Assembly: GCA_003054695.1 (NCBI GenBank)
Contig: QAZA01000007.1
Coordinates: forward strand, 1 to 64,000
DNA from: Verrucomicrobia bacterium LW23
GTDB taxonomy: Bacteria > Verrucomicrobiota > Verrucomicrobiia > Methylacidiphilales > UBA1321
Direction: 5' to 3'
Length of the DNA stretch: 64,000 nt
Numbering within the stretch: position 1 is the stretch's first letter; every line of letters begins with the position of its first letter. The translations under genes and the position numbers were made by a program. This document shows, in pieces, positions 26,501 through 34,406 of this stretch. The notes under the pieces are model-generated. The model saw nothing but the letters and a program-made list of their open reading frames with translations, was not told the DNA's origin and searched no databases.

Positions 26501-29267
26501 CGATGCGATTCGTGGTAATGGCAGTATTGTAGATCTGCGCATTACCATTGAGGAAAAGGCCCGCACCGCCGCCCATTAGTGAGATCCCGGTAAAGTACGC
26601 ACCGGCGGGGTTTCCAAGGGTTCCAGTTACCGCGAGATCGATGCCGAGTAAATTGGACGTAATGGTGGAGTCGCGGACGATGAGGGTAGACGCGGTGGCT
26701 GTGTAGATGCCGCCTCCAAAGCCGGAATGGCTCAGGGTTCTGCCCGTCGGCGTATCGATGTCAACATAAGCCCCGGCCTGATTGGCTTCCAGAGTCACAT
26801 CGACCAGCTCGAGAGACGCCAGAGACTCCAGCATGATGCCGCCGCCTCGCCCCGACTGCCCTTGCCGGAAGGAGGAGCCGGTGATGACATGGCCGGTGCC
26901 GCTGTCGATGTGAAGATTGCCACCCGATGCACCGCTCTCCAGTGTAAACTGGGTGGAAGCAGGCGCAGTGTTTCGGATGGTCTGAGACGTGCGCGCGCTG
27001 TTTTGCAGAAAATCGGTGCCGTTGATAATAAGATTGTTGCCAGCGAACCATACCCCCCCACCCTCCGATTGAGGGACCAGGGCGGTCCCGGCGGTGGTGA
27101 AGTCGACCTCGGAGACTGCAAGAGTCAGGTTACCCTCCAGATGGGAACCTTCGATTCTCAGCGTGCCTTCGCTGTAAATCGCGCCGCCGCGAGCCTCTGC
27201 CCCGCCGTTTGCATCGACAAGGACGATAAAGGCGGAGGCACTGTTGTCCACCATCGTAACGCCATCCAGTGTAAGATTGCCCAGGCTATAAATGCCGCCG
27301 CCGTATGCCCTTGCCGTAACGCCCGGGGTCGTCTCGCCGGAACGCACTTCATTGGAGGAGATAGCCGAGTTGGAGATGCGCACCGTGGCGCCCGCGCTAA
27401 TGCGGATGCCGCCGCCCTGTGCATTTGTCGCGGTGACGCGGCCATCCAATATAGCAAGGCCATCCAGAGTCACCGTGCCGATGCCGGAGCTTGTGATGTT
27501 GAAGATTCGCCCGCCATTATTCGCGTCGATGATGGTGGAGGCGCTGCCCTGGCCGCGAATGGTAATCGCTTTGGCGATGTCAATGCTGTGCTCCAGATAA
27601 TTGGTAGCGGCGAGATTTACGGTGGCTGTCGCCGTTGAGGATGCCGCATCCACCGCCTGCTGGATCACGCCGTTCGCGCCCAGGTTCACTGTGGTGGCGG
27701 CGCCCGAGATCGTTCCCGCAATAGAGAGGGCAACGTTAAGGTTCAGCGTAGGCGTGTTGAGGATAAGATTAGCCCCCACGCTGGTGAGCAGGATGGGAGC
27801 ATTGATCGTGACGAAGGACCCGCCATTTGTCGTAAGCAGGGTGAGATCAAACCCTCCCACGCCCTGCGTAATGGTATTGGTAACCGTGATAGAATTGTCC
27901 GCCTGCACCGTCACATTGCCGGCCAGCAGCAGATTGGCGATATGCCCGGGGTCGACCGTGGTGGCGGTGAGATCCGTGCCTCCACCGGCAATGATGTTCA
28001 TCGTGGCGGGGTCCAGCAGCAGATCGCCGCCGCGCGTATCCACCCAGCCGCCGAATCCGAGCACGCCTTTGGAGCTCACCTCCACCGTGCCGCCGTTCCA
28101 GTTGAGCCCGTCCGGCGTGCCCCGGGCAAAAATCTCGCCCGCAAACAGCGTCGCCTCGTCGCTCCACAGCACTACCGTGCCACCTTTGGTTCCATCCGCC
28201 GTGATAACGGAACCGGAATCGACGGTTGTCGTTCGCGCGTTAGTAATAGTGGCATCCCGGCCCTGGTAGCCGCCGCCCACATGCACCGTGCCCGCAGCGG
28301 CGTCCAGACCGCTGGCGTCAATGCTGGAAGCAGAGGTGAGATGCACCGAGTCCGCGCTGGTAACGACAACCGAGCCGCCGCGTCGTCCGGGAGCGCTCGC
28401 CTTCGCAATCAGCCGGCCCGAGTTTTTGACGCGCCCTGCCTGGCCCCGCGTACCCTCCGCCTTCAGTACAATGCGGCCACCACTCTTGTCCACCGATGTG
28501 GCCCGGATCACCCCGGTATTATTGACGGCCAGCGCGTACTCATTTCCCCCCGCCGCACGCAGCTCCGCCGCTGTTGCCCGGATGCTCCCGGTGTTTTCAA
28601 CGGAACCCGGACCGCTCTTGATAAACACACGTTGCCCGGACGCTCCCGCGGGCATCACCAGCACTTCCTGTCCTCCCGCCAGATGAACTTCGCCCTTTCT
28701 GGCCGAGATCTTCCCGTGATTCTCCACACGCCGTGCGATCAGCGTCACGTCTCCGTCCATCGCCCTGATCTTGCCGTTATTAATCACCGAAGCGCCGGAA
28801 TTTCCCTTGAACGTCATGCCTTTGCCCGCCAGAAACTCCTGGTCCGCCACATCCAGCGTACTCGCCGTAAAGCCGCCCGTGTTAACCCGGCCCGTCTTAC
28901 CTATCACGACGCCCTGGGGATTAATGAGATACACCTTGCCGTTCGCATTCAGCTGCCCGTCAATTTGCGAAAGCTGCCCGCCCGTCACCCTGTTCAGTGC
29001 CGCCGACGAACCGCTCGGCTGGACGAACGTCGTCGTTTCCCCATTCTGAATCGAAAACTGCTGCCAGTTCAAAACAGCCCGCTCGCTACTCTGATTCACC
29101 GTCACCTGCCCCGGCCCCGTAGTCACGCTGGCCGATCCTCCTGCAACAGTACCCCCGGAGGGATTAGCCCAAACCGGCAGATGCAGCGGTAATGCCACCC
29201 ACAACGCACACAACGTCGCAATAACCTGATACGGAAGCCGATGCGTGCTGAATGCAGATGAGTTCAT
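23517..29267 (-). CDS. Two-partner-secretion type adhesin (TpsA-like) with MBG repeats
   Basis: 1916 aa from ATG 29267; a TTG lies in frame three codons earlier. An extended signal region (YQVIATLCALWVALPLHLPVWA) is followed by a filamentous-haemagglutinin TPS domain at about 36-250 (LNWQQFSIQNGETTTF, INPQGVVIGKTGRVNTGGF), the part that TpsB transporters recognise. Next is a long right-handed beta-helix (about 380-1260) rich in GGGI, NS and NTA turns, and then seven MBG/YDG-type modules (about 1274-1890) with the KxYGxxDPTL signature. No TpsB-like outer-membrane transporter is visible in the window. A hairpin terminator separates it from the upstream regulator gene, so it has its own promoter. 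Likely a surface or secreted adhesin. Confidence 0.88.
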   Translation of the reverse strand: MNSSAFSTHRLPYQVIATLCALWVALPLHLPVWANPSGGTVAGGSASVTTGPGQVTVNQSSERAVLNWQQFSIQNGETTTFVQPSGSSAALNRVTGGQLSQIDGQLNANGKVYLINPQGVVIGKTGRVNTGGFTASTLDVADQEFLAGKGMTFKGNSGASVINNGKIRAMDGDVTLIARRVENHGKISARKGEVHLAGGQEVLVMPAGASGQRVFIKSGPGSVENTGSIRATAAELRAAGGNEYALAVNNTGVIRATSVDKSGGRIVLKAEGTRGQAGRVKNSGRLIAKASAPGRRGGSVVVTSADSVHLTSASSIDASGLDAAAGTVHVGGGYQGRDATITNARTTTVDSGSVITADGTKGGTVVLWSDEATLFAGEIFARGTPDGLNWNGGTVEVSSKGVLGFGGWVDTRGGDLLLDPATMNIIAGGGTDLTATTVDPGHIANLLLAGNVTVQADNSITVTNTITQGVGGFDLTLLTTNGGSFVTINAPILLTSVGANLILNTPTLNLNVALSIAGTISGAATTVNLGANGVIQQAVDAASSTATATVNLAATNYLEHSIDIAKAITIRGQGSASTIIDANNGGRIFNITSSGIGTVTLDGLAILDGRVTATNAQGGGIRISAGATVRISNSAISSNEVRSGETTPGVTARAYGGGIYSLGNLTLDGVTMVDNSASAFIVLVDANGGAEARGGAIYSEGTLRIEGSHLEGNLTLAVSEVDFTTAGTALVPQSEGGGVWFAGNNLIINGTDFLQNSARTSQTIRNTAPASTQFTLESGASGGNLHIDSGTGHVITGSSFRQGQSGRGGGIMLESLASLELVDVTLEANQAGAYVDIDTPTGRTLSHSGFGGGIYTATASTLIVRDSTITSNLLGIDLAVTGTLGNPAGAYFTGISLMGGGAGLFLNGNAQIYNTAITTNRIEYTGSNNPTITSTASASAVVSADTRGAGIYFLGGNLLLQDSVISGNSAIAQANVAATLNSNSITTAQASVLSQGGGLIASGGSVSIVNSRFVDNTAQASGTNNAQLNSVINAEQADLFVEAHGGGIEFASPGTLQITSAEISENQVSTVSIYGTNGTGDQRRHATGGGLRLSGTGSGAIFNSTIALNIAGDSGGGIAATTFTVLTLDSVTVAYNSAVISGGGIYVSVFPGPGVSNSIISLNNTIIAGNTSPFSAPDVFAQGTNFFVSGPNIVGNVDGSNLVYDGVFYGNTADPTDPLLGTLDFYGGTTRTISLLAGSLAIDAGSTTLTYDQRGAAFVRPEGAADDIGAFEVRPLRNIIITPDALSKIYGLSDPTLTFTNTGQALYAGDTYADVLTGALNRALGESAGTYLIGNTFALTTYGATQYTFSFTSGVLFTIDPRTITVTADAQAKVYGNSDPTLSSTVTGPDGGLVSGDSITLTRAPGETVAGGPYAITVDTFVGASNYIMTYVGADLTINPRTITVTADTLSKTYGNADPTLTFAVTGPDGGLVSGDSITLARAPGETVAGSPYAVTLDTFTGAANYNLTYIGADFTILRRPIDLTPTGLGKNYGDADPGTYTVSPGGLAFSDAVVGLLSHAGGEDVGSYPITLGTVNIVNSLGASVLSNYDLTLLPASLTIDPRPITIGALPGQGKVYGNADTPLLFSVTGGFAFSDTLSSVISGSLTRAPGENVGAYLISLAGLTPINSNYLVTFDSVPRFYTITPRPITVAALPGQGKVYGEVDPQLLYQITDGSLAFADVLSGSPSRTPGENAGAYTIGQGSLTVTNIGNYAFSFTPGSFNIAPRLLTILPDADQTVETGRPIPQFRFTFTGGLAFNDTFADVFAGNLGFLTDGTGNVRFTLGDLARLSSPNYTYALSPNAPLLRVQRSLISLDAFNATRGRNNLSEDEYTTQLLFPDPNGRIFYAPPPTPAPGLVHTSSFDLFSTEVPVPQP
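23640..25450 (-). repeat. Seven MBG/YDG-type repeats, two nearly identical at DNA level
   Basis: Units of about 80-95 codons each open with (R)xITVTAxxxxKxYGxxDPxL and carry a RAPGExxGxY core. The units near 24770-24960 and 25005-25195 share long identical stretches such as 'ccgccatcggggccggtgac', suggesting recent duplication or gene conversion. Confidence 0.75.
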
Positions 29268-29399
29268 ATGTGGCAAAATAAGGTGGCTGTTTACGAAGCA
29301 AACCAGCGTACGACCACTTTACTTTAAACCAGGACGGCGAAGCGTGGCAACGGTCAAAAGTCAAAATAAAACTGAAGTCAACTTTATTATATTAGCAAT

Positions 29400-29432
29400 A
29401 ATAATAAATAACCTCGGAACACGGTCCGAGGC
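29400..29432 (-). terminator. Rho-independent terminator of the LytTR operon
   Basis: Seven-base perfect stem CCTCGGA/TCCGAGG (29412-29418 and 29425-29431) with a six-base loop. On the minus strand it is followed by the T-rich run TTATTTATTATTATTG. It lies about 95 bases after the stop of the response regulator and before the adhesin promoter region. Confidence 0.6.
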
Positions 29433-29524
29433 AGTGAGACAACGCAGCTCGAAGGGTCGATCTGCCAAGCACGGATCAGATTTGGGAACAGACTCTTCTC
29501 AGCGCGTACGCCCTGGGCGCTGCG

Positions 29525-30277
29525 CTAAAGCGTGGTTCTTTCGCGAAACGCAATGGCTTGTCTTCGGCTGATCTCGACTTCCATTCCGCCTCGCATGTGG
29601 GCCTTCAGGTTGCCGCTAAACCAGTTTTCGATGGACTCGATGGATGTCAGGTTGATCAGTTGAGCGCGGTTGGCGCGGAAGAACAGCGTTTCCGGCAACC
29701 TTGCTTCCAGCGAACTCAGGGAGCGGAAGATGAGGGGGCGCCCGTCGGGGCAGTAAACCCGGGTGTAGTTTCCCTCAGACTCCAGCATGCGGATGTCGCC
29801 AATGGGAAGGAACCAGCAGCGCGCTTCCTCTCGAATGAAGACGCGATCCGTCACTGTAAACTTGCCGTTGGCGGGCGAAATTATCGAGGCGCTCTCTTCC
29901 GCCCTGGCATCGGGATAAAGACGCGATTCCATCCGGCCGGCACGCTGGAGGGCGTCGCTGAGGCGCGCGGGCTCAACGGGTTTGAGCAGGTAATCCAGAG
30001 CGTTGACCTCGAAGGCACGGAGGGCGTAGGCATCAAATGCCGTGGTGAAGATAATGCTTGGCAGGGGCGGCGAAAGCTTTACCAGGAGATCGAAGCCGGT
30101 ATCGTGCCGCAGCTGCACATCGAGGAAGAGGATGTCCGGCGTGGTCTGAGCCATCATCCGCAACGCTTCGTCGACAGACTCGGCTTCTCCCACCACCTCA
30201 ACTTCGGGATGGGCACGCAGCAGCCGTTTCATCTCAAGACGCGCGTGGCGTTCGTCGTCGACGATAAGTGCTTTCAT
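29525..30277 (-). CDS. LytTR-family response regulator
   Basis: 250 aa. N-terminal receiver domain (1-120) with the acidic pair D7-D8, phospho-acceptor D53 (LFLDVQL), the conserved Thr in FTTAFDAYA and Lys in LLKPVEP. A C-terminal LytTR DNA-binding domain (about 145-245) carries DIRMLESEGNYTRVYC and LFFRANRAQLINL. The start overlaps the stop of the kinase gene by ATGA, so the two are coupled. In LytST/AlgR-type systems the kinase phosphorylates the receiver and the LytTR domain binds paired direct repeats. A beta-barrel gene heads the same unit; the adhesin gene downstream is a plausible target, but this is inference. Confidence 0.93.
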   Translation of the reverse strand: MKALIVDDERHARLEMKRLLRAHPEVEVVGEAESVDEALRMMAQTTPDILFLDVQLRHDTGFDLLVKLSPPLPSIIFTTAFDAYALRAFEVNALDYLLKPVEPARLSDALQRAGRMESRLYPDARAEESASIISPANGKFTVTDRVFIREEARCWFLPIGDIRMLESEGNYTRVYCPDGRPLIFRSLSSLEARLPETLFFRANRAQLINLTSIESIENWFSGNLKAHMRGGMEVEISRRQAIAFRERTTL

Positions 30278-31479
30278 GCGGCGTTGAGCTGGGGAATCAG
30301 GGCTTCCGCAATAACCGTGTTTTCGCGCGAGTCGGTGAGGCTGAGAAACGCCCGGCTTCCAAAGAGCAGTTTGAGGCGCAGGCGGGAGTTGTTGAGTCCG
30401 ATTCCGGTCGTGAAGCCCCCGCCCGGTTCGCTGATCCGCCCGGGGTTGGTCACGCGCAGGATGAGCCCCTGGTCGCTGATGGAGGCGCTGTAGGCGATCT
30501 CCAGGAAGGGTTGCGGGCTCTTGCCATACTTGATGGCGTTCTCAATGAGAATCTGCAGGAGAAACGGCGGCAGCATTGCCTCCAGCGCCTGCTCGGGAAT
30601 GTTGTCGTGGATGACAAGCCTGCTCTCGAACCGGGCCTTTTCCAGAGAGAGATACGAGTTCACCATCTCCATTTCTTCCCGCAGCGTAATCAGATCCTCG
30701 TGCGATGTTTTGAGCGAGCAGCGAAACACCCGCGCAAGATCCGACACGGCCTCGCGAGCTTTCTCCGGATTCTCGACAATGAGTGATCGCAGCGTGTTGA
30801 GGCTGTTGAAGAGGAAGTGAGGATTAACCTGCGCGCTCAGCGCACGGTGCTCCGCCTCACGCAACGCCGCCCGCAGGCGCAGATGGTTGATCTGCATACG
30901 CTGGTAGTCGTTCACGAGGTGAAATCCGAAATAGACACCGGACCAGGTAAGCAGAAAGGAAAAGATTCCTAACGCCAGTTTGCCGAGGCTCCACGCAATG
31001 TTGACGGGGTCCTGCGAGCGTGCCACCATCGCAGGGGGGATGATGAGAGGGACGCACAGCGCATACACAACCGCCATAATCATGCAGGCCGCGATGACAC
31101 GCGGAACCAACTCCTTCCAGCTCAGGCATCTCCACCCAGCCAGGTGGATAAAGATCCTGAAGGCGTGCGTACAAAAAGCCAGCGACAAGATAAGGAGGAG
31201 AGTGTACGGGTGGGAAAAGGGAATAGCCGAGGATTCCGACAGCACGAGCAAAAGCCTCATCATCAACAGCCATCCCCATGCCAGCGATTGACACGCCCAG
31301 TACAGAGGATGGCCCAGCAGTATCCGGGATAGCGGTGGGGGCGTGTAAAGTATGCTCTCCGTTTTTCGCGGAGAACGCGATGCGGAAACGAAGGGGCGTT
31401 TCGGAACATCAGGTTTCATGGGCAATGTAGAGTTGAACTCCGGAGAACGCAGCGATTGTCGGACAGCAGTCTTTAGCAT
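30274..31479 (-). CDS. LytS-like membrane sensor histidine kinase
   Basis: 401 aa. Four or more transmembrane segments lie between about residues 55 and 190. They are followed by the short His_kinase domain of the LytS/YehU group with the H-box AQVNPHFLFNSLNTLRS, and an HATPase domain with N-box LIENAIKYGKSP and the Gly loop TGIGLNNSRLRLKL. No periplasmic sensor domain is visible, so the signal is probably sensed in or near the membrane. The start at 31479 is supported by a GGGGGA ribosome site 8 bases upstream. Its stop overlaps the response regulator start; 66 bases separate it from the upstream outer-membrane protein gene. It autophosphorylates on the H-box His and passes the phosphate to the LytTR regulator. 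Confidence 0.92.
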   Translation of the reverse strand: MLKTAVRQSLRSPEFNSTLPMKPDVPKRPFVSASRSPRKTESILYTPPPLSRILLGHPLYWACQSLAWGWLLMMRLLLVLSESSAIPFSHPYTLLLILSLAFCTHAFRIFIHLAGWRCLSWKELVPRVIAACMIMAVVYALCVPLIIPPAMVARSQDPVNIAWSLGKLALGIFSFLLTWSGVYFGFHLVNDYQRMQINHLRLRAALREAEHRALSAQVNPHFLFNSLNTLRSLIVENPEKAREAVSDLARVFRCSLKTSHEDLITLREEMEMVNSYLSLEKARFESRLVIHDNIPEQALEAMLPPFLLQILIENAIKYGKSPQPFLEIAYSASISDQGLILRVTNPGRISEPGGGFTTGIGLNNSRLRLKLLFGSRAFLSLTDSRENTVIAEALIPQLNAA

Positions 31480-31545
31480 CTTTTCGTCCCCCTTTCTCCT
31501 CTTTTGATTATGGGCATCAGCTTTCTCTCTTGGGAAGTTTAAGTG

Positions 31546-32652
31546 TCAGAAAGTGATCTTGACGCCCGCCTGAACGTAGGGTGCCGGGTCGACATTGGGG
31601 CTGGAGCCATCCAGGTCTTCGAACTCGAACTTTCGATAGACAGCGGCACCGACCCCCAGATTGATCTCAATGTTCTCTGTCAGCGCGTAGTCAATGCGTG
31701 AGCCAACTCGTATCTCCGTGTAGTTCAGATTACGACTGTTTAGCTCGGGCAGCCCCACTTTGGTTCCGTAGTCTTTGGCGGTCTGATAACTGCCTCCCTT
31801 CATCTGCGCTTCAATCAGAGCCAGACGAAGGTTGGGCATCACCTGCCAGCTGAGAGACGTCTTCGGCATGCCCAGGTTCAACTCCCAGTTCTCCGCAAAC
31901 TTCCATTCCACGGAAGCAATGGGCAGCACGGGAAAACTCTGGCTGACGTCCTGAGAGACGAGAAGGCCGGCCATCACCATCAGTTTGTCATTCGGCCGCC
32001 ATCCCGCGCCTGCCATTCCCTTAAAGCTGATGTTGTCGGACGTAACACCCGCGCCATTCACCAGCGAAAGGCTCGGCCCGCCGCGGAAAAAGAGCCCCCA
32101 TTTCTCGGTAAGCGCGTACTGCGCCATAACGTGGAACGACGACTCCTGCAGGTTCTGGGGCAGGAACGAACCCGAGGGGCGCTCAAAATCCAACCGATCG
32201 TATTCCACCCCAACTTCCACGGCAAAGCGCTCGTTGATCGGTGCCTTGACGGAGTATCCCACCGAGACCGCATGCTCGCTCAGCTTGCCGCCCCGGTCGC
32301 GAGTGTTGCCGCTGAGTTCGGATTCCCCCACATAAGAGTATTCCGCCCGAAATTCATGATCAAGCCGCTTGCCCTTCTTTTCCATAGATAAGGAAGGGAC
32401 ATCTTTCAAGTCCACCGCCTTGGGATCAATTTCCTTGTAACTCCCATCGCGCGCGCGCCCCGAGGGTTGCTTCTTGACAAAGCCCCTGCTTTTAGGAGCG
32501 CCAGAAGGAGGCGGCGAACTTACATCCCCCGCATCAGCAGCGCATACCACTCCACCGATAAGCAGCGCGCCTACGAGGATCGCCCGCCCAACATTACGCC
32601 GACGGTTATAGCCCGCATACAGCCCGCAAATGTCCAGATAATGTGTTGCCAT
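31546..32652 (-). CDS. Outer-membrane beta-barrel protein (DUF6268-like)
   Basis: 368 aa. A signal sequence (RAILVGALLIGGVVCAADA) follows a 22-residue polar leader. A Pro/Lys-rich linker to about residue 95 leads into a barrel of alternating amphipathic strands (HEFRAEYSYVGESEL, FAVEVGVEYDRLDF, WGLFFRGGPSLSL, KLMVMAGLLVSQD). The chain ends in ..YVQAGVKITF, the C-terminal Phe typical of BAM-dependent barrels. I associate the strand pattern with DUF6268-type proteins. As first gene of a unit with the LytS/LytT pair, it may be a sensor partner or a target of the same regulation. No transport function can be assigned. Confidence 0.8.
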   Translation of the reverse strand: MATHYLDICGLYAGYNRRRNVGRAILVGALLIGGVVCAADAGDVSSPPPSGAPKSRGFVKKQPSGRARDGSYKEIDPKAVDLKDVPSLSMEKKGKRLDHEFRAEYSYVGESELSGNTRDRGGKLSEHAVSVGYSVKAPINERFAVEVGVEYDRLDFERPSGSFLPQNLQESSFHVMAQYALTEKWGLFFRGGPSLSLVNGAGVTSDNISFKGMAGAGWRPNDKLMVMAGLLVSQDVSQSFPVLPIASVEWKFAENWELNLGMPKTSLSWQVMPNLRLALIEAQMKGGSYQTAKDYGTKVGLPELNSRNLNYTEIRVGSRIDYALTENIEINLGVGAAVYRKFEFEDLDGSSPNVDPAPYVQAGVKITF

Positions 32653-33221
32653 GCACGCAAGCTACCAACGTTTTCCCATATGCGGCGGATAAGGGGACAG
32701 ACGGACAAAACGCGGCGCAAAGGGATAATTCCCGTGTCGAATGGTTGCCGCCGGCGAGGGAGCTTAATCAGCTGTATTGGTTCAGCGTCAGTCGGAAAAA
32801 AAGCCGTCCGCGTCGGATCGTATGAGAATGCCGCTTGACAGCCCGGGATGGGAATGAGCAGACCGCCTCCATCCACCGTTTGCAAGTTCTGTCGCATCTT
32901 TAAAGAAGATGGGACAGTCCTGGAATCCCCCCCGAACCATAAGGCGTTGGGCTCCACGGGTAAAGAGCGCGAATTCATTGCCGGTTGCGGCTCCCCATCG
33001 AACGAGATATCGGTTGGTTTTCCGGATGCGGAGATTACGCTTCTTGCTATGCTTGACGACTCGTCCGCATGTGCTACCGATTTCACTGCGCTCCTCGCTG
33101 CAGTTTCTTCAACGGCGGCGACCTTGGCTAACTTGCCTACAGGAGCAAATCCAACTGCCGCCCAGGCACATTGCCGCCATGTCAGCGGAGTACCTCCCGC
33201 ACTCTTGCCAGTTACAAGCAT
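32571..33221 (-). pseudogene. Possible relic of an RHS C-terminal (pre-toxin) region
   Basis: A 216-codon frame lies between the divergent barrel and reductase genes. Only its first two thirds look like protein. The segment CAWAAVGFAPVGKLAKVAAV (about residues 18-37) resembles the hydrophobic Gly/Pro pre-toxin segment found after RHS shells and before toxin tips. The C-terminal third is Arg-rich, runs 82 bases into the barrel gene and looks like chance reading. No start signal was found. I read this as a fragment left by rearrangement of an RHS-type gene, but the match is short and made by eye. Confidence 0.3.
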
Positions 33222-33238
33222 CGTAGCAAACCACCCTT

Positions 33239-34228
33239 ATGGAATACCGCAAACTCGGCCGCTCCGGCCTGCACGTCTCGGAACTCTGCCTCGGCACCAT
33301 GCAGTTTGGCTGGACGGCCGATGAAGCCACGTCCTGCGCCGTTCTCAACGCGTTTATGGAGGCAGGCGCCAACTTTATCGATACAGCCAACGTCTACACC
33401 GGCTGGACCAAGGACAGCTGGGTGGGGCACAGCGAGGAGATCCTGGGCCGCTGGATGCAGGCCACGCCAGGTTTGCGACGCAAGGTGGTGATGGCCACCA
33501 AATGCAAAGGCCGCATGTGGGACGGGCCCGACGGCGAAGGCCTCAGCGCCCGCCACATTATCCGCGCCTGCGAGGACAGCCTGCGCCGCCTGCAAACCGA
33601 CTACATCGACCTTTACCAGTTTCACGGCGTGGACTACACCACGCCCATCGAGGAAAGCCTGCGCGCCATGGATTCCCTCGTGCGCGCCGGCAAGGTGCTG
33701 CACATCGGCACCAGCAACTTTGCCGCATGGCGCATCGCCCAGGCCCTGTGGGCCAGCGACGTCTCCGGCCTCGCCTCCTTCGTCAGCTACCAGCCGCTCT
33801 ACAGCATTATGGAGCGCCCCACATTTGAGGTGGAGCACGCGGGGCTGTGCAAAAAGTTTGGCATCGGCGTCATTCCTTACTCGCCCTTGGCGGCGGGCTT
33901 CCTTACCGGCAAATACAAGCGCGATGGCGCCGCCGTGCAGAGCGCGCGTGCCGATGGCGTCAAAAAATACTGCAACGACCACGGCTGGACGATCATCGAA
34001 ACGCTGGAGAAGATTGGCCACGCGCACAACAAGTCCGTAGCGCAAACCGCTCTGGCGTGGCTACTTAGCCAGCCCGTCATCACCGCGCCCATCGTCGGCG
34101 CCAACACGGTGGAGCAGTTAAAGGAACTGCTCGGCGTCGTCGGCTACCGCCTCTCTACGGATGAGATGGCGAATATTGACGACGTGAGCGGCTTTGCCCG
34201 CGAGTGGTGGCGCTCGACGCCGGAGTAG
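33239..34228 (+). CDS. Aldo/keto reductase
   Basis: 329 aa, full length for the AKR (TIM-barrel) family. The catalytic tetrad is at the classic positions: D48, Y53, K88 and H129 (FIDTANVY, VVMATKCKG, LYQFHGVD). N-terminal YRKLGRSGLHVSELCLGTM and C-terminal WLLSQPVITAPIVGANT with EQLKELLG are typical of the NADP-dependent YajO/YhdN-like subgroup that reduces aldehydes or sugar ketones. It appears monocistronic: it diverges from the barrel gene, and a large inverted repeat plus 178 bases separate it from the next gene. Substrate unknown. Confidence 0.95.
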   Translation: MEYRKLGRSGLHVSELCLGTMQFGWTADEATSCAVLNAFMEAGANFIDTANVYTGWTKDSWVGHSEEILGRWMQATPGLRRKVVMATKCKGRMWDGPDGEGLSARHIIRACEDSLRRLQTDYIDLYQFHGVDYTTPIEESLRAMDSLVRAGKVLHIGTSNFAAWRIAQALWASDVSGLASFVSYQPLYSIMERPTFEVEHAGLCKKFGIGVIPYSPLAAGFLTGKYKRDGAAVQSARADGVKKYCNDHGWTIIETLEKIGHAHNKSVAQTALAWLLSQPVITAPIVGANTVEQLKELLGVVGYRLSTDEMANIDDVSGFAREWWRSTPE

Positions 34229-34249
34229 GCCGGTCCCACGGCAGGGGCG

Positions 34250-34293
34250 GCAGGAAAAGTTTGCAAAACCGTCGTTTTGTCTGCATTTCCTGC
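34250..34293 (+). repeat. 44-base imperfect inverted repeat (hairpin)
   Basis: Outer arms GCAGGAAA/TTTCCTGC pair perfectly over 8 bases and inner arms CAAAAC/GTTTTG over 6, closed by the loop CGTC; six mostly unpaired bases on each side lie between the two stems. It lies 22 bases after the reductase stop and 114 bases before the caspase-like gene. No U-run follows, so it is not a standard intrinsic terminator. It could be an RNA stability element or a regulator site. Confidence 0.5.
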
Positions 34294-34406
34294 TGGTTGC
34301 CACACTTTTACAGTTGCGTAATCGATCGCCTTGCGCCATTGGTTGACGCTGACATTTTCGTGAGCGCGCCGCGCTCCCGCACTTTTCCCACGAGGTACAC
34401 TTTGCT

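Noticed and set aside
27942..29192. Plus-strand frame of 416 codons antisense to the adhesin
   Set aside because: Composition is Arg/His/Pro-rich as expected for the complement of a coding strand; the TPS domain on the minus strand is unmistakable.
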